A stretch of 64,000 bases of DNA from Spinacia oleracea (GCF_020520425.1 NC_079487.1:61357898-61421897), one strand, 5' to 3'; shown: positions 23,235-34,824, numbered from the stretch's first letter. The notes: a model not told the origin generated them from the letters alone. Numbers and translations: made by a program.

Positions 23235-26194
23235 TCAAATGTCTTGAAGCAAACCCTTGAGCTGAAGCCATTGTTCCTCTACGCTCTCCAACGTGTTTTC
23301 GGCTTCAACTTTCTTAGCCTGCAATGATTTCTCATTCCTGTCCATTTCCCTAAGGCATTGACTGTTATCCCCCATTCTGGAAATAAGTTGTTCAATCTCC
23401 ACAGCGTTATCAGCTTGAGTTCTTTCGGCTGCCTTGATTCTACTGTCAACTTCCTCGATTTGCTTCAATAAAATATCCCTTTTGGCTATTGCTGTTGCAA
23501 GCGTATTGCTGAATCCGTCCTCTAAAGTCTCCAACTCGTGAGCCTTAGCAGCGTCCTTTTTAAGTTGAGCCTTAACCTCTAATTTCCTAGTGCAGAATGT
23601 TTTGTAGTCATTCAATTCTTGGTAGGCAAAGATACGGTCATTTCTCATAGACTTAAGCTGGTTTTTGAGGTTGATGAGGTCTTTAAGGGTGTCTTGGCCG
23701 TGGGATGAGAGTTTTGCATCAGCAATAAGGACATTAATGGACTTGTACATCCTCTTGTCTCTTCCAGAGGATAACATAGTTTCAAAGTTCATGTTCTTTA
23801 ATCCTAAAAGTGTTTGTTTTACCATCCTAACATCTAATTGATGAGGCTGGTGACTGCTAAATTCTGCTGAAGTCTCATCATCATCATCATCATCATCATC
23901 TGCTTTTGTATCTTCTTCTTCTGTGCCATCAAGTAAGTCTTGTAGACCATCTAACATGGATTTGAGTTTGTTGAATGAACCAGAATGCTTAGTTTGCGGC
24001 CAATCTTGGGTGGATTTCTCTGATGCTGTAGGACTTGCCCTTGGACTTGGAGTTGTAGGAACCTGTCAACATATCATAAACTAAATATATCAATCTCCAT
24101 GTTATAACTTACTCGTATATCATTGCTGCTCAATATAGCACCTATACTTGGTTTTAACTACTTTTTTATGTTATCTTCACATCGGTTTTAATAAGGTTCC
24201 TTACTAAAACCGCCAATGATACTAACAAATTATAACACTAGTTACTAAAGTGGCTCAGGATCTACCCTTCATATTGAATTATTATTCATGCTTACCAACA
24301 ACAATGTCACATTACCATTATTATTTGGTATGTAACTATATACATATTATTTTCCTTTCTTAATTGATTAGTAGCATCCCACATACGATTAATTCGTACA
24401 TATGCACAATGCAACTACTGCAGAATTTATTTGACTATGATTCCAACTGCCACCTCATCAAAATATCCCATTTAGACTTTAGAGTGGTCAAATCGATCGT
24501 GAGTCAGAGTGACACACAACTAGTTGTTTTTATTTTGATCTATTCCTTATTATTGTATGTTTGACAAATTCTACCTTAAGCTAATAATCCAAAATGTCAA
24601 TGGCTTGTAAGGTTAGGGACAATATTGACATGTTTAAAATACGAGAGGAAAATAATATGGAGTACTCCGTAGTAAAATTTTAGGGACCATTATGTTTTTA
24701 TATTTCTTCCATTATCTTTATCGATTGCACCATTTAATCTGGATCACACACTCCAAGTTATTTTGACAAGTTTAAAATACGAGAGGAAAATAATACTCCG
24801 TAGTAAAATTTTAGGGACCTACGTTATTATATTTATTTTATTATCTTTATCGATTGCACCATTTAATCTGAATCGATATAAAAATTTTAAAAATGTTCAT
24901 ACAAGTACAAACAAAAGAGAGAAGGTTATGTATCAAAGGTAAATATAAAATGTGCTTAGGAGTAGAATGAGTATTAGGGGTGAAAATATATCATGAGACT
25001 ACGAGAGATTGAGAGCAAATAGTCCAAACAATATGCAACTTCCAAAAAAAGTAAAAGGGTGCAATTAAAAATAAACACATAGGTGTACAAGTTATAGTTT
25101 GGTCCCGCAATGCCACGATATAATTCGTATCTAGTACATACACCTAATTTCCTCACCCTGTTATCCCCCATTATTTCTTATTTCTTAACTACCTTTCGAT
25201 CAGAGTCTCCATCAACTTACCTAATTGGTTCTTGCAACAGTACAATACGATCCTTACTCCTAATTCCTAAAGCTTTCAGTTAATAATATTGATATTCTCC
25301 ACATTTGTGAATGAGTATAATTTATCATTAAAATCATGAAACTATGTTTTAATGAAGTAAAACTGAAATTATGGAAATAAATAGTAATAATCGTTTAGAT
25401 GATGACGTAAAATGTGGGTGAATTTGTAAAACATGTGACAGTTGTCCTTCCCAAATGCACAAAGCACAATAAACCTTAGAAAGAGGTAACAATAATGCAC
25501 ACCGTTGAAAATAATAATAATAAAAAAAGAATGTGGATCCACTAACCTCAGAATTAGAACGAGCAGACGTAGGTGTAGAACTGGAAACAGGGGATCCAAC
25601 CTGATAACTATGTTTAGCCTCCTCCATTGTTGTAACAGATGAAAAAGAGCCATGAATATGATCCTCTACATTACACCCTATTGACTCTTCAACAACACTG
25701 TTTTTATCTTCAACATCATCCGTTGATTGATAGTCAACCTCAATAATATCAACGTTCCACAAAATCCAATCTTGGGTAGTATTCCTAGAAGGAACATCAT
25801 GTGTAACGGAATTGTTCCATGGAGGAACCCCAGCGTTACCTCTAAGGAAGTTACCGTTACGGGTCATTAGTTTGACTAGAGAGCCGGAGCCGTGTTTTAT
25901 AGGCTCCCATTCAACCGTTGAGTCGAGTCGGAGCCTAGGGGATGATTGGAAGACTCGCTTTCCTGTCCATCCAAGGAGAAAAGGCTCCTCAGATGCGGAT
26001 AAGTATTTCCAGCTATAGCAACTTTTTAGACGGATGACATTTGGTTTACCTTCAATTGGCTCAATTGTCCAACGTGCATTCTTTGATGACCCGTTTCGGC
26101 TTTGCTTGACGGAATCTTCGTCTTCTGAGGCCGTCAAGTATTTTTGGTGTTGGCTTCGGAGACGAACCACTTTGGCTTTCTTGAAGGAATCCAT
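23235..26194 (-). CDS. DUF569 + coiled-coil protein with Asp run (array gene 6)
   Basis: Exon 1 is 25547-26194 (216 codons, donor GAG|GTTAGT) and exon 2 is 23235-24062 (acceptor TTGACAG), giving about 491 aa, phase 0. The 1,484-bp intron is far longer than the ~200-250 bp introns of genes 3-5. The DUF569 domain reads MDSFKKAKVVRLRSQHQKYL, FLLGWTGKRVFQS, LRGNAGVPPWNNSVTHDVP, TTQDWILWNVDIIEVDYQS. It is closer in these blocks to genes 1 and 2 than to genes 3-5. Exon 2 opens with a Pro/Ser-rich linker (VPTTPSPRASPTASEKST), then SFNKLKSMLDGLQDLLDG, an eight-Asp run encoded by a GAT microsatellite, and about 190 residues of coiled coil. A TTTACAG acceptor-like site 19 bases before the ATG suggests a 5' UTR intron. 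Confidence 0.85.
24626..24873. repeat. tandem duplication inside the gene 6 intron
   Basis: Two diverged copies (about 24626-24745 and 24768-24873) share the order TAAAATACGAGAGGAAAATA, ACTCCGTAGTAAAATTTTAG and TTATCTTTATCGATTGCACC. The spacing is about 140 bases. Each carries one TACTCCGTAGTA motif. Confidence 0.8.
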
Positions 26195-26785
26195 TCATCC
26201 AATTTGGTTCTGTAAATGTAAAATTAAAATGTGATTCATTGTACAAGTAGAATATCCAAGGTAGGTTGGATGGTTTTATATCAAACGATTTCCCCTCTAT
26301 TTGGGGTGGGCCCTTTATTGCTTGGACTTGGAAACTTGGAAACTTGGAAGGAAGGAGGGAAAGGAAAAGGACCGTTTATTTAATGTCTAAAAGGGTAATA
26401 ATAATATAGTTTACTCACTAAATGGTTTTACTCGGTTTTGTCTCTATTTTTCTTGGTGGTTAAGATTTTGGATCTAAATTTAGTCCACGAAGTTTATATA
26501 GCCCATGCCTTGCCTCCTAAGTATTTTCGTTCCGACTTTTAAAATATCTTTCAAGTATAAGGTGTGTTTCGGAGTTGAAACGATGGTATGAGCGTCCTTA
26601 GATCATGTTTGGCAATCATTTTCAGCCATCTTAAATGATTATCTCTATTATATAAGCCAGCTTCTGAGGACATTTTAGTAACTTAACTTTTCGTGTCCAC
26701 CTGCAAAAAGACAAAAATAGCCTCACACCCTCCCATTTCGTTGGTTAACGCTGAGTCTCTTTCTCCCGCTCGAGAATTGGAATTT

Positions 26786-26945
26786 GTATTATTTTAGGGG
26801 AGTTTCAACCCGCTGGAAGATTGAACTTGTATTATTTTAGGGGAGTTTCAACCCGTGGATAGAATTTGAACTTGTATTATTTCAGGGGATTTTCAAACCG
26901 TTGAATGAAATCTCGAACTTGTATTATTTCTGGGGAGTTTCAACC
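26786..26945. repeat. four tandem ~45-bp repeats
   Basis: The core TTGTATTATTT(T/C)(A/T)GGGGA(G/T)TTTCAA recurs four times at roughly 45-base spacing. It lies at the far edge of the minus-strand LTR-element interior, next to array gene 6. Confidence 0.85.
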
Positions 26946-27092
26946 CGTTGGAAATGTTTTGAATTTTGTATTGGGGAGCAATGGTAAGCAAGATTTCTTT
27001 GTAGCTTGAAGATGAATTTGGAATTTGAATTTGGCTTGAAATTTGAACTTTGAAATGGAAAGGACGCACTTTTGTATGAGGCTTTGTATTTG

Positions 27093-27850
27093 AAAAATCC
27101 GGCATTATGCCGCCGTAGATTTGAAACATTGAATTTAGGAACTTGAAAGTCTGGCATTATGCCGCCGTGGACTTGGAATCTTGAAGTATAGGATTTGAGG
27201 TTTGAAATATAGAATAGAAAAGTCGGCATTACGACGGTATGAATTTGGAATTTGACCCTTGAAGCTTGAAATTTTGAAAGGTCGAGTTGGAAAGTCGGCA
27301 TTATGCCGGTATGGGCTCGGATATTTGAACTTGAGTTTGAGGTTTGAAGACTTGAATGTTTGAAATAGGAAATCCGGCATGACGCCGTTGGATTTGAACT
27401 TGAAATTTGAAACTCGAAATTTGAACTAGAAAATCCGGCATTATGGCGCCGTTGGATTTGAGGTTTGACTTGAAACTTGAAACTCGAAATTTGAATTTAG
27501 AAAGTCCGGCATTATGGCGTCGTTGGACTTGGATTTGAAAATTGAGGTTTTGGACTAGAAAATTCGGATTTGAACTTGAAACTCGAAATTTGGACTAGAA
27601 AATCCGGCGTTATGACGCCGTTGGATTTGAACTATGAAAATTGAGGTTTGGATTTGAAATTTTGGATTGAACTTGAAACTCGAAATTTGGACTAGAAAAT
27701 CCGGCATTATGACGCCGTTGGATTGAATTTTGAATTTGGAACTTGGAATTTGGACTCGAGAATCCGGCATTATGACGCCGTTAGATTTAATTTTGAACTT
27801 GGAACTTGGAATTTGGACTCGAGAATCCGGCATTATGACGCCGTAGGATT
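27093..27850. repeat. array of ~11 palindrome-centred repeats
   Basis: Eleven degenerate units spaced about 55-100 bases each contain a palindromic core such as CCGGCATTATGCCGCCG, CCGGCATTATGACGCCG or CCGGCGTTATGACGCCG. They alternate with GAATTTGAACTTGAAA-type filler. The repeat ORFs on the minus strand (starting MPDF or MPDS) are by-products. The array lies in the interior of the minus-strand LTR element. Confidence 0.8.
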
Positions 27851-27860
27851 GAATTTTGAA

Positions 27861-28742
27861 TTTGGCATTTGTGCGTGAGGCGTGTTTTAGGGGTTTGGAA
27901 TCAAATGGAGTGACACTCCTAAAGACCCTAAAATCGGCGATTTAGATGCATGAGGTTTGAATGATGCTCCTAGGGGTTTGGTTTCCTAGTTGGAGGCTAA
28001 TTGGTTTTGGCAAGTTAGAACTCGAGGTTAGCCATTCATGCGTGCAAAGACACCCACACAATGCACAAGTAGCACGTTGTCACACTAATCATGAATATGA
28101 ATGCGACATGCAAAGTTCTCAACCTAAGGTCGGTCTAAGTTTTGTATGATGCAAGTGGTCGGCTTTGGGTGTCAAAAGGTACTCGGCTAAGAGACGGATC
28201 CGGCGACAAGCTGTCACATCCGCCTAAGGGAAGTGCGTGTCGGAAGACGGCCTCCATACTTGACATAGGGAATGTCAAGTAAATTCCAAGCTTCGGTAGG
28301 CGCGGAAATGGTCACACACTTTGGTCGGGAACCGTATGGAGAGTCACCATTTCGTTGCCCCCGGGGCTAGCCCGAATGTAGAACACATCCGTTTGGGCAA
28401 AGGTAGAAATTCATTTTGCACAATATGGTTTTCGAAAAATGCATGAAATGCCTAAAAATTGAAATTGAAATCGTACTTGAATTTGTATTTGTAAAGCTCT
28501 TTTTTCGGCACTTGTTCACGAGGTTTGGGAGCGTCCTTCCAGATTCAAAAATAGACTAACTCCCAACACGAAAAGTTGAGCAAAAGTGGGCAACTAGCCA
28601 CTGTGAGCCACTGTCCTGGATGCAGGCAGTGGCGTTGGGCGCAGGGGCTGCGCCTGGCGCCATTGCTGGCATCCAGTACTTAAGAAGATCAGTGGCTTGT
28701 TGCTCGAAATCTGCCCGCATTTTCGAATTGAAATTAGTAGAA
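27861..28742 (-). other. leader/interior of the minus-strand LTR element
   Basis: This stretch follows the primer-binding site on the minus strand. It contains a GC-rich patch with inverted GGCGC/GCGCC segments (28618-28668) and no ORF with recognisable gag or pol motifs. The minus-strand ORF across the PBS (28556-28789) has no family resemblance I recognise. Confidence 0.45.
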
Positions 28743-28760
28743 TCCCCAGCGGAGTCGCCA
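28743..28760 (-). other. primer-binding site, tRNA-Arg type
   Basis: The minus strand reads TGGCGACTCCGCTGGGGA, four bases after the LTR end TTACA. It matches in type the PBS at 61126-61143 and begins with the TGG expected opposite a tRNA CCA end. The Arg assignment is from memory of Ogre-like gypsy elements. Confidence 0.65.
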
Positions 28761-28764
28761 GAAT

Positions 28765-30695
28765 TGTAAGGGGTTTTTTTTTGTGTCAAAACTTGTTTCC
28801 CGTTCTACAAGAGCGGCGGTTCTTTAGAAAACCGTAGAATTTTTGTACCTCGAAGGAGTCGCCACCAAACATTGTTTAAAGTCTCGTTTGGAAAGACCGC
28901 AAGTGACTCTATTTTGGATAAGGCCTTGAATCCTTGAAACGGATGGGTGAGATCCGGGCACGGGAACAAAAATGATTATTCGGCGAGCTTTAGAAATATT
29001 CAAGTACGTTGGCACAACATTTTTTCGAAAATATACCCTAGATTAGACTATGTGGGTTTGAATTTAGAGCAAATTGAATCTCTAATTGTATGGTGGTCAC
29101 TTTGCTTTAAAGATTGATTTAAGGAACCTAAGGCCGGTTTGTCCAAAAATATCTTTGTTAAGCGTGATGTAACCTTTGTATTTTGTTGTATTTAGCATGT
29201 TGGTGATGAAAGCAATAAAGCAAATAAAGCAACATCACAATACTAAATAAAGTGCGGAATTGGTAAATACAAGACCCCCTAGAAAAGGACTAGGGAGTAG
29301 GTCCACATTGCCTAGAAATGGACTAGGCAAGTAAAGATGCGGAATTGAAAGTGCGAAATTGAAATTGCGGTATTGAAATTGCGGTATTGAAAGTGCGATA
29401 TTGAAATTGCAATATTGAAAGGTGCATAATTGAAATTTGTACTTGGGCACATGAGATTCGAACGCCAAGCGGCTCCTTAAAAATAAGTGCGCCCGACACT
29501 AATTCAAAGCCAAAAATCTCAACTTGGGAGAGGTTGCTCAACCCAAATATCCTAGATTTTGCATGTTAAACTTGAACTTGAAAGCTTGAATATTGAAGTT
29601 TTGAACTTGAAATGATTGAAATTTGAACTTGAAATGATCCTAGCTTAGGGAAATAAGTATGAACAACCCTAAACATGGTAGGATCTTGAAAATTAAAAAC
29701 TTGAACTTGTATATTGAGAATGGAGTTTTGACTCTCAAAACACTAAACCTTTAAATGTTAAAAGGTGTCATCTTTGATTACCCCATGTTTGAAGGTGATT
29801 CTAGTCCAAGAGGTGATTGTAAACAACTTGGACATCCTTGAATCTTGAAAATTTGTATTTTGTATTTTGAAAAAGTTTGTATTTTTGGAAAACATGTATG
29901 ATTGTTGCAAGTGGTGTTTTTTAATGATTAAAAACACCAACTTTCTAATCATTTAGAAATCAAAGCAACATAGTTGATTAGAATGGGATTCGGATTTACC
30001 TAGTTAGGTTTAGGCAAGAGCTCCCAATTGCTTTTGAATTTAGGAATTTTGTATGTGTTTTTGAGGAGTTTTTGAGTTGTATTTTGAGGCGTAATGTCAA
30101 AATTACGACGTTGTATTGTTGTTCTCCTCCTCATCATGCTGAAAATGAGGGGTATTTATAGAAGGAATGGGTGCAAGGCACCAGCACACGTCAGCGCTGG
30201 GCGCTGGTGACGTGGCTTGAATGCCGCCAAAGCAAGGACGGGGAATCGTCCTTGTTTTGTCTTGTAGTGTTGTATCTATTGTACGACTAGTACTTTCTAT
30301 TTTCTTGGAGGTTAAGGCATCTTTTAGCGTCTAAAAACAAGCCTTTCTCGGGTTTTTGAATTCCGGTTTTACAGGACGGGGCCCGGCATGCTCGGTTTTG
30401 TGGGTCGGCGCCCGAATTTGACTTGCCTTATATGATTTTGAGTGGAAAAGGCCTAGTAAAACCAATGGGATGCTATACTAGATGAGATTGTACTTGGATT
30501 TTGAAATTGGATTTGGAAAGTTGTATTTTGTACCGAGAACCGATAGGGGAACGGTCTCGGGGGTTGGATTTTGGATCTTGAATTTTGGAAGCATTCTTAG
30601 CAATTGGGATTTCCGCCTGGAGTTATTCCAATCACCTAGTAAGGATAATGGTATCGTCATCATCCCAAAGGGGAGACACAAATTAGGTGTCTACA
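28765..30695 (-). mobile_element. 5' LTR of a minus-strand retrotransposon
   Basis: The 1,931-bp LTR starts with TGTAGACACCTAATTTGTGT (minus strand, 30695) and ends CCCCTTACA (28765), followed by a PBS. TGTAGACACCTA is also the start of the LTRs at 38902 and 56639, so the three are related. A TATA box (TATAAATA, 30153-30160) lies inside, with GC-rich inverted repeats just upstream of it on the minus strand. The interior has many GAAATTGCGGTATT-like simple repeats (29335-29430). The second LTR is not recognised in the window, so the element is truncated or rearranged. Confidence 0.75.
30153..30160 (-). promoter_or_regulatory. LTR TATA box
   Basis: TATAAATA on the minus strand in CTTCTATAAATACCCC, in mid-LTR, is the probable core promoter of the minus-strand retrotransposon. 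A CACCAGC...GCTGGTG inverted repeat lies about 20 bases upstream. Confidence 0.55.
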
Positions 30696-31015
30696 TTGTG
30701 ATATGAAGATTCATCCAAGAACTTGCCTATTTATCCAAATTCTTGTGATATGAAGATTCATCCAAGAACTTGCCTATTTATCCAAATTCTTGTGATCCGA
30801 AGATTCATCCAAGAACTTGCTTGTTTATCCAAATTCTTGTGATCTGGAGATACATCCAAGAACTTTCTTGTTCATCCAAATTCTTGTGATCCGAAGATTC
30901 ATCCAAGAACTTGCTTGTTTATCCAAATTCTTGTGATCCGAAGATTCATCCAAGAACTTGATTGTTTATCCAAATTCTTGTGATCCGAAGATACATCCAA
31001 GAACTTGCAGGTTAT
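30696..31015. repeat. ~47-bp tandem repeat, about seven copies
   Basis: The unit ATTCTTGTGATCCGAAGATT continues into CATCCAAGAACTTGCTTGTT and TATCCAA. It repeats about seven times with few changes and abuts the LTR start at 30695 exactly. The last copy degenerates at AACTTGCAGGTTATCC. Confidence 0.92.
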
Positions 31016-32582
31016 CCGAGTGGATAAAATTCGGCTGTCCGGGGGGAAATTCTCGATGCTAAGGTTTCCAAACTCTTGTGATTCGGGGATCTGGGCAAGA
31101 GTTTGTTGAATATTCGAGCGCATGAACCTTGGTTAACTGAGATGCTCTACCATAAAAAGAAATTTTGATATTAGTCTTTGTTCATTTTGCTGTTATAAAG
31201 TTGACTTGCAAATTTGATAGTGTAATACATCAACAGATAAGTATATTCTCTGTTGACTCCTCGCGCAACCACGGCCCGGCCCGCGCGCGCGTGTGTGCGT
31301 TGTGTGTCCACTCATGCCACTCACATGCTTTCTTAAACAAATGTTTCCCTCAAGTCCCCAATTATAAACATTGAAAGTAGTTGGTGTTTTTCCCATGTGG
31401 GACTTTTCACATTCCCTTTTCCCCACTCATTTTTCTTTTGTTTTCTCACTAGGATTTCCAACAGATTCTTCATCTTCTTCACAAACCACTGCTACTTCTC
31501 ATCATTCAAGTAACAAACTTACTGCTCGGCTGTACCTCGGGAGCTTCTATGCTCGACATTGAGCTTCGACATTGGTCTTCGGTACTAGCTCGGGAGCTGC
31601 TATGCTCGGAATTGACCTCGGCACCAATCTTCGACACCAAGGTTTGATCTCGGGGGTTCTTCACTTCTGGAGATCAGCTTCGGAGCTTTGCCTTGATTCG
31701 GCATTTTAGCTCGGAGCTGCTTCCGATGTTGGAGATATAAGCAGCTCTTATATTAAACCTCTCGTATTGATTTTCTCTTGTGTCGGAGATATTGACATCG
31801 TATTAGTTATTTACTCGAAAAACTAATTGATGATGGCATGACCTGGATCTCCAAACGTTGAAGAACTGAAGATTGTAGTTCAATTTCCATGCTCGGCATT
31901 GAGCTTCTATGCCCGGCACTGAGCTTCCGTTCCCCGCACGGAGCTCGGCTCTGTGCTTCGGGAAGCTATTTTCTACTTCGGGAGGTCAACTATGTCCTCT
32001 CTCTGAAGAATAGTAGCCTGAATGCGAATCCGACTTCATTGAAGAATTTTATCAAACACCTAGTAGGCGGTTTTTCAAGTGACTTTGTATGGACTATGGT
32101 TTGAATGAGCTCTTTTACAAGGTCCAGAAAGTCAGTCAAACAGTTGATAAGCAAGATTCACCAATTTTTTACCAAGCTATCATGCCAAACTAGTTATGGT
32201 AGGATGAAGTAAAGCATCAAATATAATGGAGGGGACTTAGCTTGGAGATCACAAATGAGCAATGCGAATTTTATCGGGCTGACGTTTTGGACCACCTATG
32301 ATTCGACGTTGGCCTCCTTACTTGGCCCCTGGTTAATCTTAGCCGTGACTTCGGCTCAACCTTGGATTGCATCGGGTCGGCGCTTTTGGTTACCTTCGGC
32401 TTGGGTCTCACTATACGTCTTAGGCTCTGAAGTTGGAGATATAAGAAGCTTATTCAAACCTCTTGTGTTGCTTTGTTGATGTTGGGTATATGCTACCAAT
32501 GTAATTGAAAAGTGGAAGCCCAACACAAATTTTCCAAGTAATCGTTTGATCTCCAAATATAAGAAGCTTATACATAAGAATG
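31016..32582. other. repeat-derived region, no gene recognised
   Basis: It contains a CG-rich patch (31262-31310) and CTCGG-rich diverged repeats (31525-31720, 31885-31985). A direct repeat (TTGGAGATATAA followed by CAAACCTCT or TAAACCTCT) occurs near 31730 and 32433. The short ORFs do not resemble a known family. Decayed LTR sequence is likely. Confidence 0.4.
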
Positions 32583-32834
32583 ATTTGAAATTATTAAAAA
32601 TCCGAAATCTATTACGAAATAACTAATATTTAAAAAGTAGCTTAAGCTCGTAAATTTGAAATTAAATCATAGAACTTGAAAATTAATAAATAGTGTAACA
32701 ATATTTAGAAATTCAAGCGAAATAAAAACGTCGTTAAAAAAAAAAGTTCGAATTTTAGGATTTAAAACGATTTTAAGCTAAATAAAAATAATTAAGCATA
32801 ATTAATCGAGTTTTAAAAATTCGGGGTATTACAA
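32583..32834 (-). mobile_element. truncated LTR fragment (TGTAATACCCCG family)
   Basis: On the minus strand it begins TGTAATACCCCGAATTTTTA at 32834. It runs parallel to the first ~250 bases of the LTR at 56921-59892, sharing GTAACAATATT, AAGCTCGTAAA and GCTAAATAAAAATAATT. The rest of the LTR is missing. Confidence 0.8.
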
Positions 32835-32876
32835 GTACTATGTAGTTTTAATTGTATGAGGGGTTTGAGAAAGATG

Positions 32877-32877
32877 A

Positions 32878-32950
<73 letters not shown>
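32877..32950. repeat. (ATT)n microsatellite
   Basis: About 24 uninterrupted ATT units, immediately beyond the truncated LTR. Confidence 0.97.
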
Positions 32951-32951
<1 letters not shown>

Positions 32952-33037
32952 GTCGAATGCTAATTTATTTATTTAATTTTTTTTTTGGTAAATATTGTTG
33001 GTATGCGAAAAAATGGGAATGAGATCCCAAAAGGTGA

Positions 33038-33255
33038 AAAAAATATCCGGGTCCTGAAAGGTGAAAAAAACAAAAGGTTGAACCCTAACCTTTGGCTTAA
33101 CTTATTATTTGAGTAATAGTATGGTTACTGGTGGGTTAAACTATATTTAACTGGCCAGAAAATTAAAACGAGGTACCAAAAGCCGAAAGAAAAAATTATA
33201 GTCCTAAAAGGTGAAAAAAACCTAAAGGTTGGACCCCCAACCTTTAGCTTAACTC
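33038..33255. repeat. two direct repeats with hairpin
   Basis: AGGTGAAAAAAAC followed by AAAGGTTGGACC and AACCTTTAGCTTAAC (or close variants) occurs near 33058-33105 and 33206-33253. Each copy forms a small AAAGGTT/AACCTTT hairpin. It is probably MITE-derived. Confidence 0.5.
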
Positions 33256-33579
33256 TCCATTTGTGCTTAAATTCGTAATGCACGTGTGTCTCAAATGGAG
33301 GTTGGCATAGCACACACTATTATGTGCTGGGAGCAAATGTAAAAGACAAAAACAACAGTATAGAAGGATAAAGTGAAAGTGACATTAGAAAGAAGTGGAG
33401 CAAACAATTAAAATACCATTATTTTAGTTTTTTATACCATTGTTTCATTTTTTATACAATTATTTCTTCTTTTTTGTACCATTGTTTATTTTTGGTATCC
33501 AAAATCAATATAAAAATATAACATAAAAATATTATTAAATAAAAAAGTAGGCAATAAAAATATTTACGAAATCACCATA

Positions 33580-33850
33580 TTATGTAATTCCTTTGTTCTT
33601 ATATACAAGATACAATTGAATTTTTTACACTATTCACAAAAGCTCATTTGACTTTCTTTTGTGATTTATAATTAATAAAAAACATAGTCGTGTGGAGTCT
33701 TGTTAGATTTGTTGCAATAAATATTTTCTATATATCAACTTTTTATAATTCTTTCTTAGCCATAATTGAAGATATTATATAATATTTGAATCGTGCATTG
33801 ATAAACGTGACTAAATAATTGTGTCATTTAAATAAGAACATAATGACATA
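33580..33850. mobile_element. Stowaway-like MITE remnant
   Basis: The segment AATTCCTTTGTTCTTATATA, the internal GACTTTCTTTTGTGATTTAT and GTGTGGAGTCTTGTTAGATT resemble internal parts of plant Stowaway-type MITEs as I remember them. Clear terminal repeats and a TA duplication were not resolved. Confidence 0.3.
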
Positions 33851-34271
33851 TTTTTTTTGACGAAGCCCATTCGGGGAGCTTATATTAATAAATCAGCACT
33901 AGCCGTAGCCAAAATAAAACTCGAAAAATCGTCTGCCCATATCCGGAGGTTGGAGAGGTGGCATGTTGTGATGTGTGAGCAAACATATCACATGGGTATT
34001 TTCGTGAATTTACACCAACATCAAACAAATTAGGAATAGGACAACCGGAAAAGGACAAAATTAATAAATAAAAGAGAAGAAAATGACAGAAAAATAGGAG
34101 AGAGAAAGTGACATGAAGTACCATTTTTCTTTTACAAAGTGTCATTTTCTTAAAAAACTGTTCCATTTTCTTTTAAAATGTTCCATTTCTTTAAAAAAAC
34201 AAGTATACAATAATACATCATCGTCTCAATTCTCAAATGGGGGAAAACTAAGAAAATCAATATAATTTGAA

Positions 34272-34824
34272 GGCAAATTTGCCAAAAAGGACATTTTATA
34301 ACCCAAATTTTGCGAGAAAGGACCTTATATAATTTTTTTTGTGAAAACACACCTTAAAGTAATTTTTTTTGTGAGAAAGGACCTAAGGGAACTTTCCGGC
34401 ATTGACTGAGCTTTTCCGGCCATTAATTTGCACGTGAGCAGCACGTGTGGCTTACATTGGCTAAAGACACTGATTTTCCCGACTCTTGAATTTTCAAACT
34501 TGATTTTATTTCGGGTTTTTTTTCAACTTTAGGTTTTAAAGCTTAGATTTTTGGAGGAAAATTGTGTTTGATTAGCAAAATAAAGCCACACATGCTTCTC
34601 ACGTGCAAGTCAATGGCCGAAAAAGCTCAGTCAATGCCGGAAATTTACTTTTGGTTGTCTTTCGCAATAAAAAATTACATTATTGTGTGATTTCACAAAA
34701 AAAATTATATAAGGTCCTTTCTTGCAAAAAAATTTAAATTAAGGTGTTATTTCACAAAAAAAATTATATAAGGTCCTTTCTCGCAAAATTTAGGTTATAA
34801 AAAGTCCTTTTTAACAAATTTGCC
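34272..34824. mobile_element. MULE-type MITE with 9-bp target duplication
   Basis: The 553-bp element begins GGCAAATTTGCCAAAAAGGA and ends with the inverted counterpart (TCCTTTTTAACAAATTTGCC). Long inverted arms share AAGGACCTTATATAATTTTT, GCATTGACTGAGC and GGCCATT motifs. Perfect 9-bp flanking copies of TAATTTGAA lie at 34263-34271 and 34825-34833. A 9-bp duplication with long TIRs fits Mutator-like elements. It inserted about 30 bases before the apparent 5' UTR of the PPR gene. Confidence 0.88.

Noticed and set aside
30696-31015. Possible CRISPR-like array of 47-bp repeats
   Set aside because: Units are contiguous without unique spacers, and the context is a plant nuclear genome.
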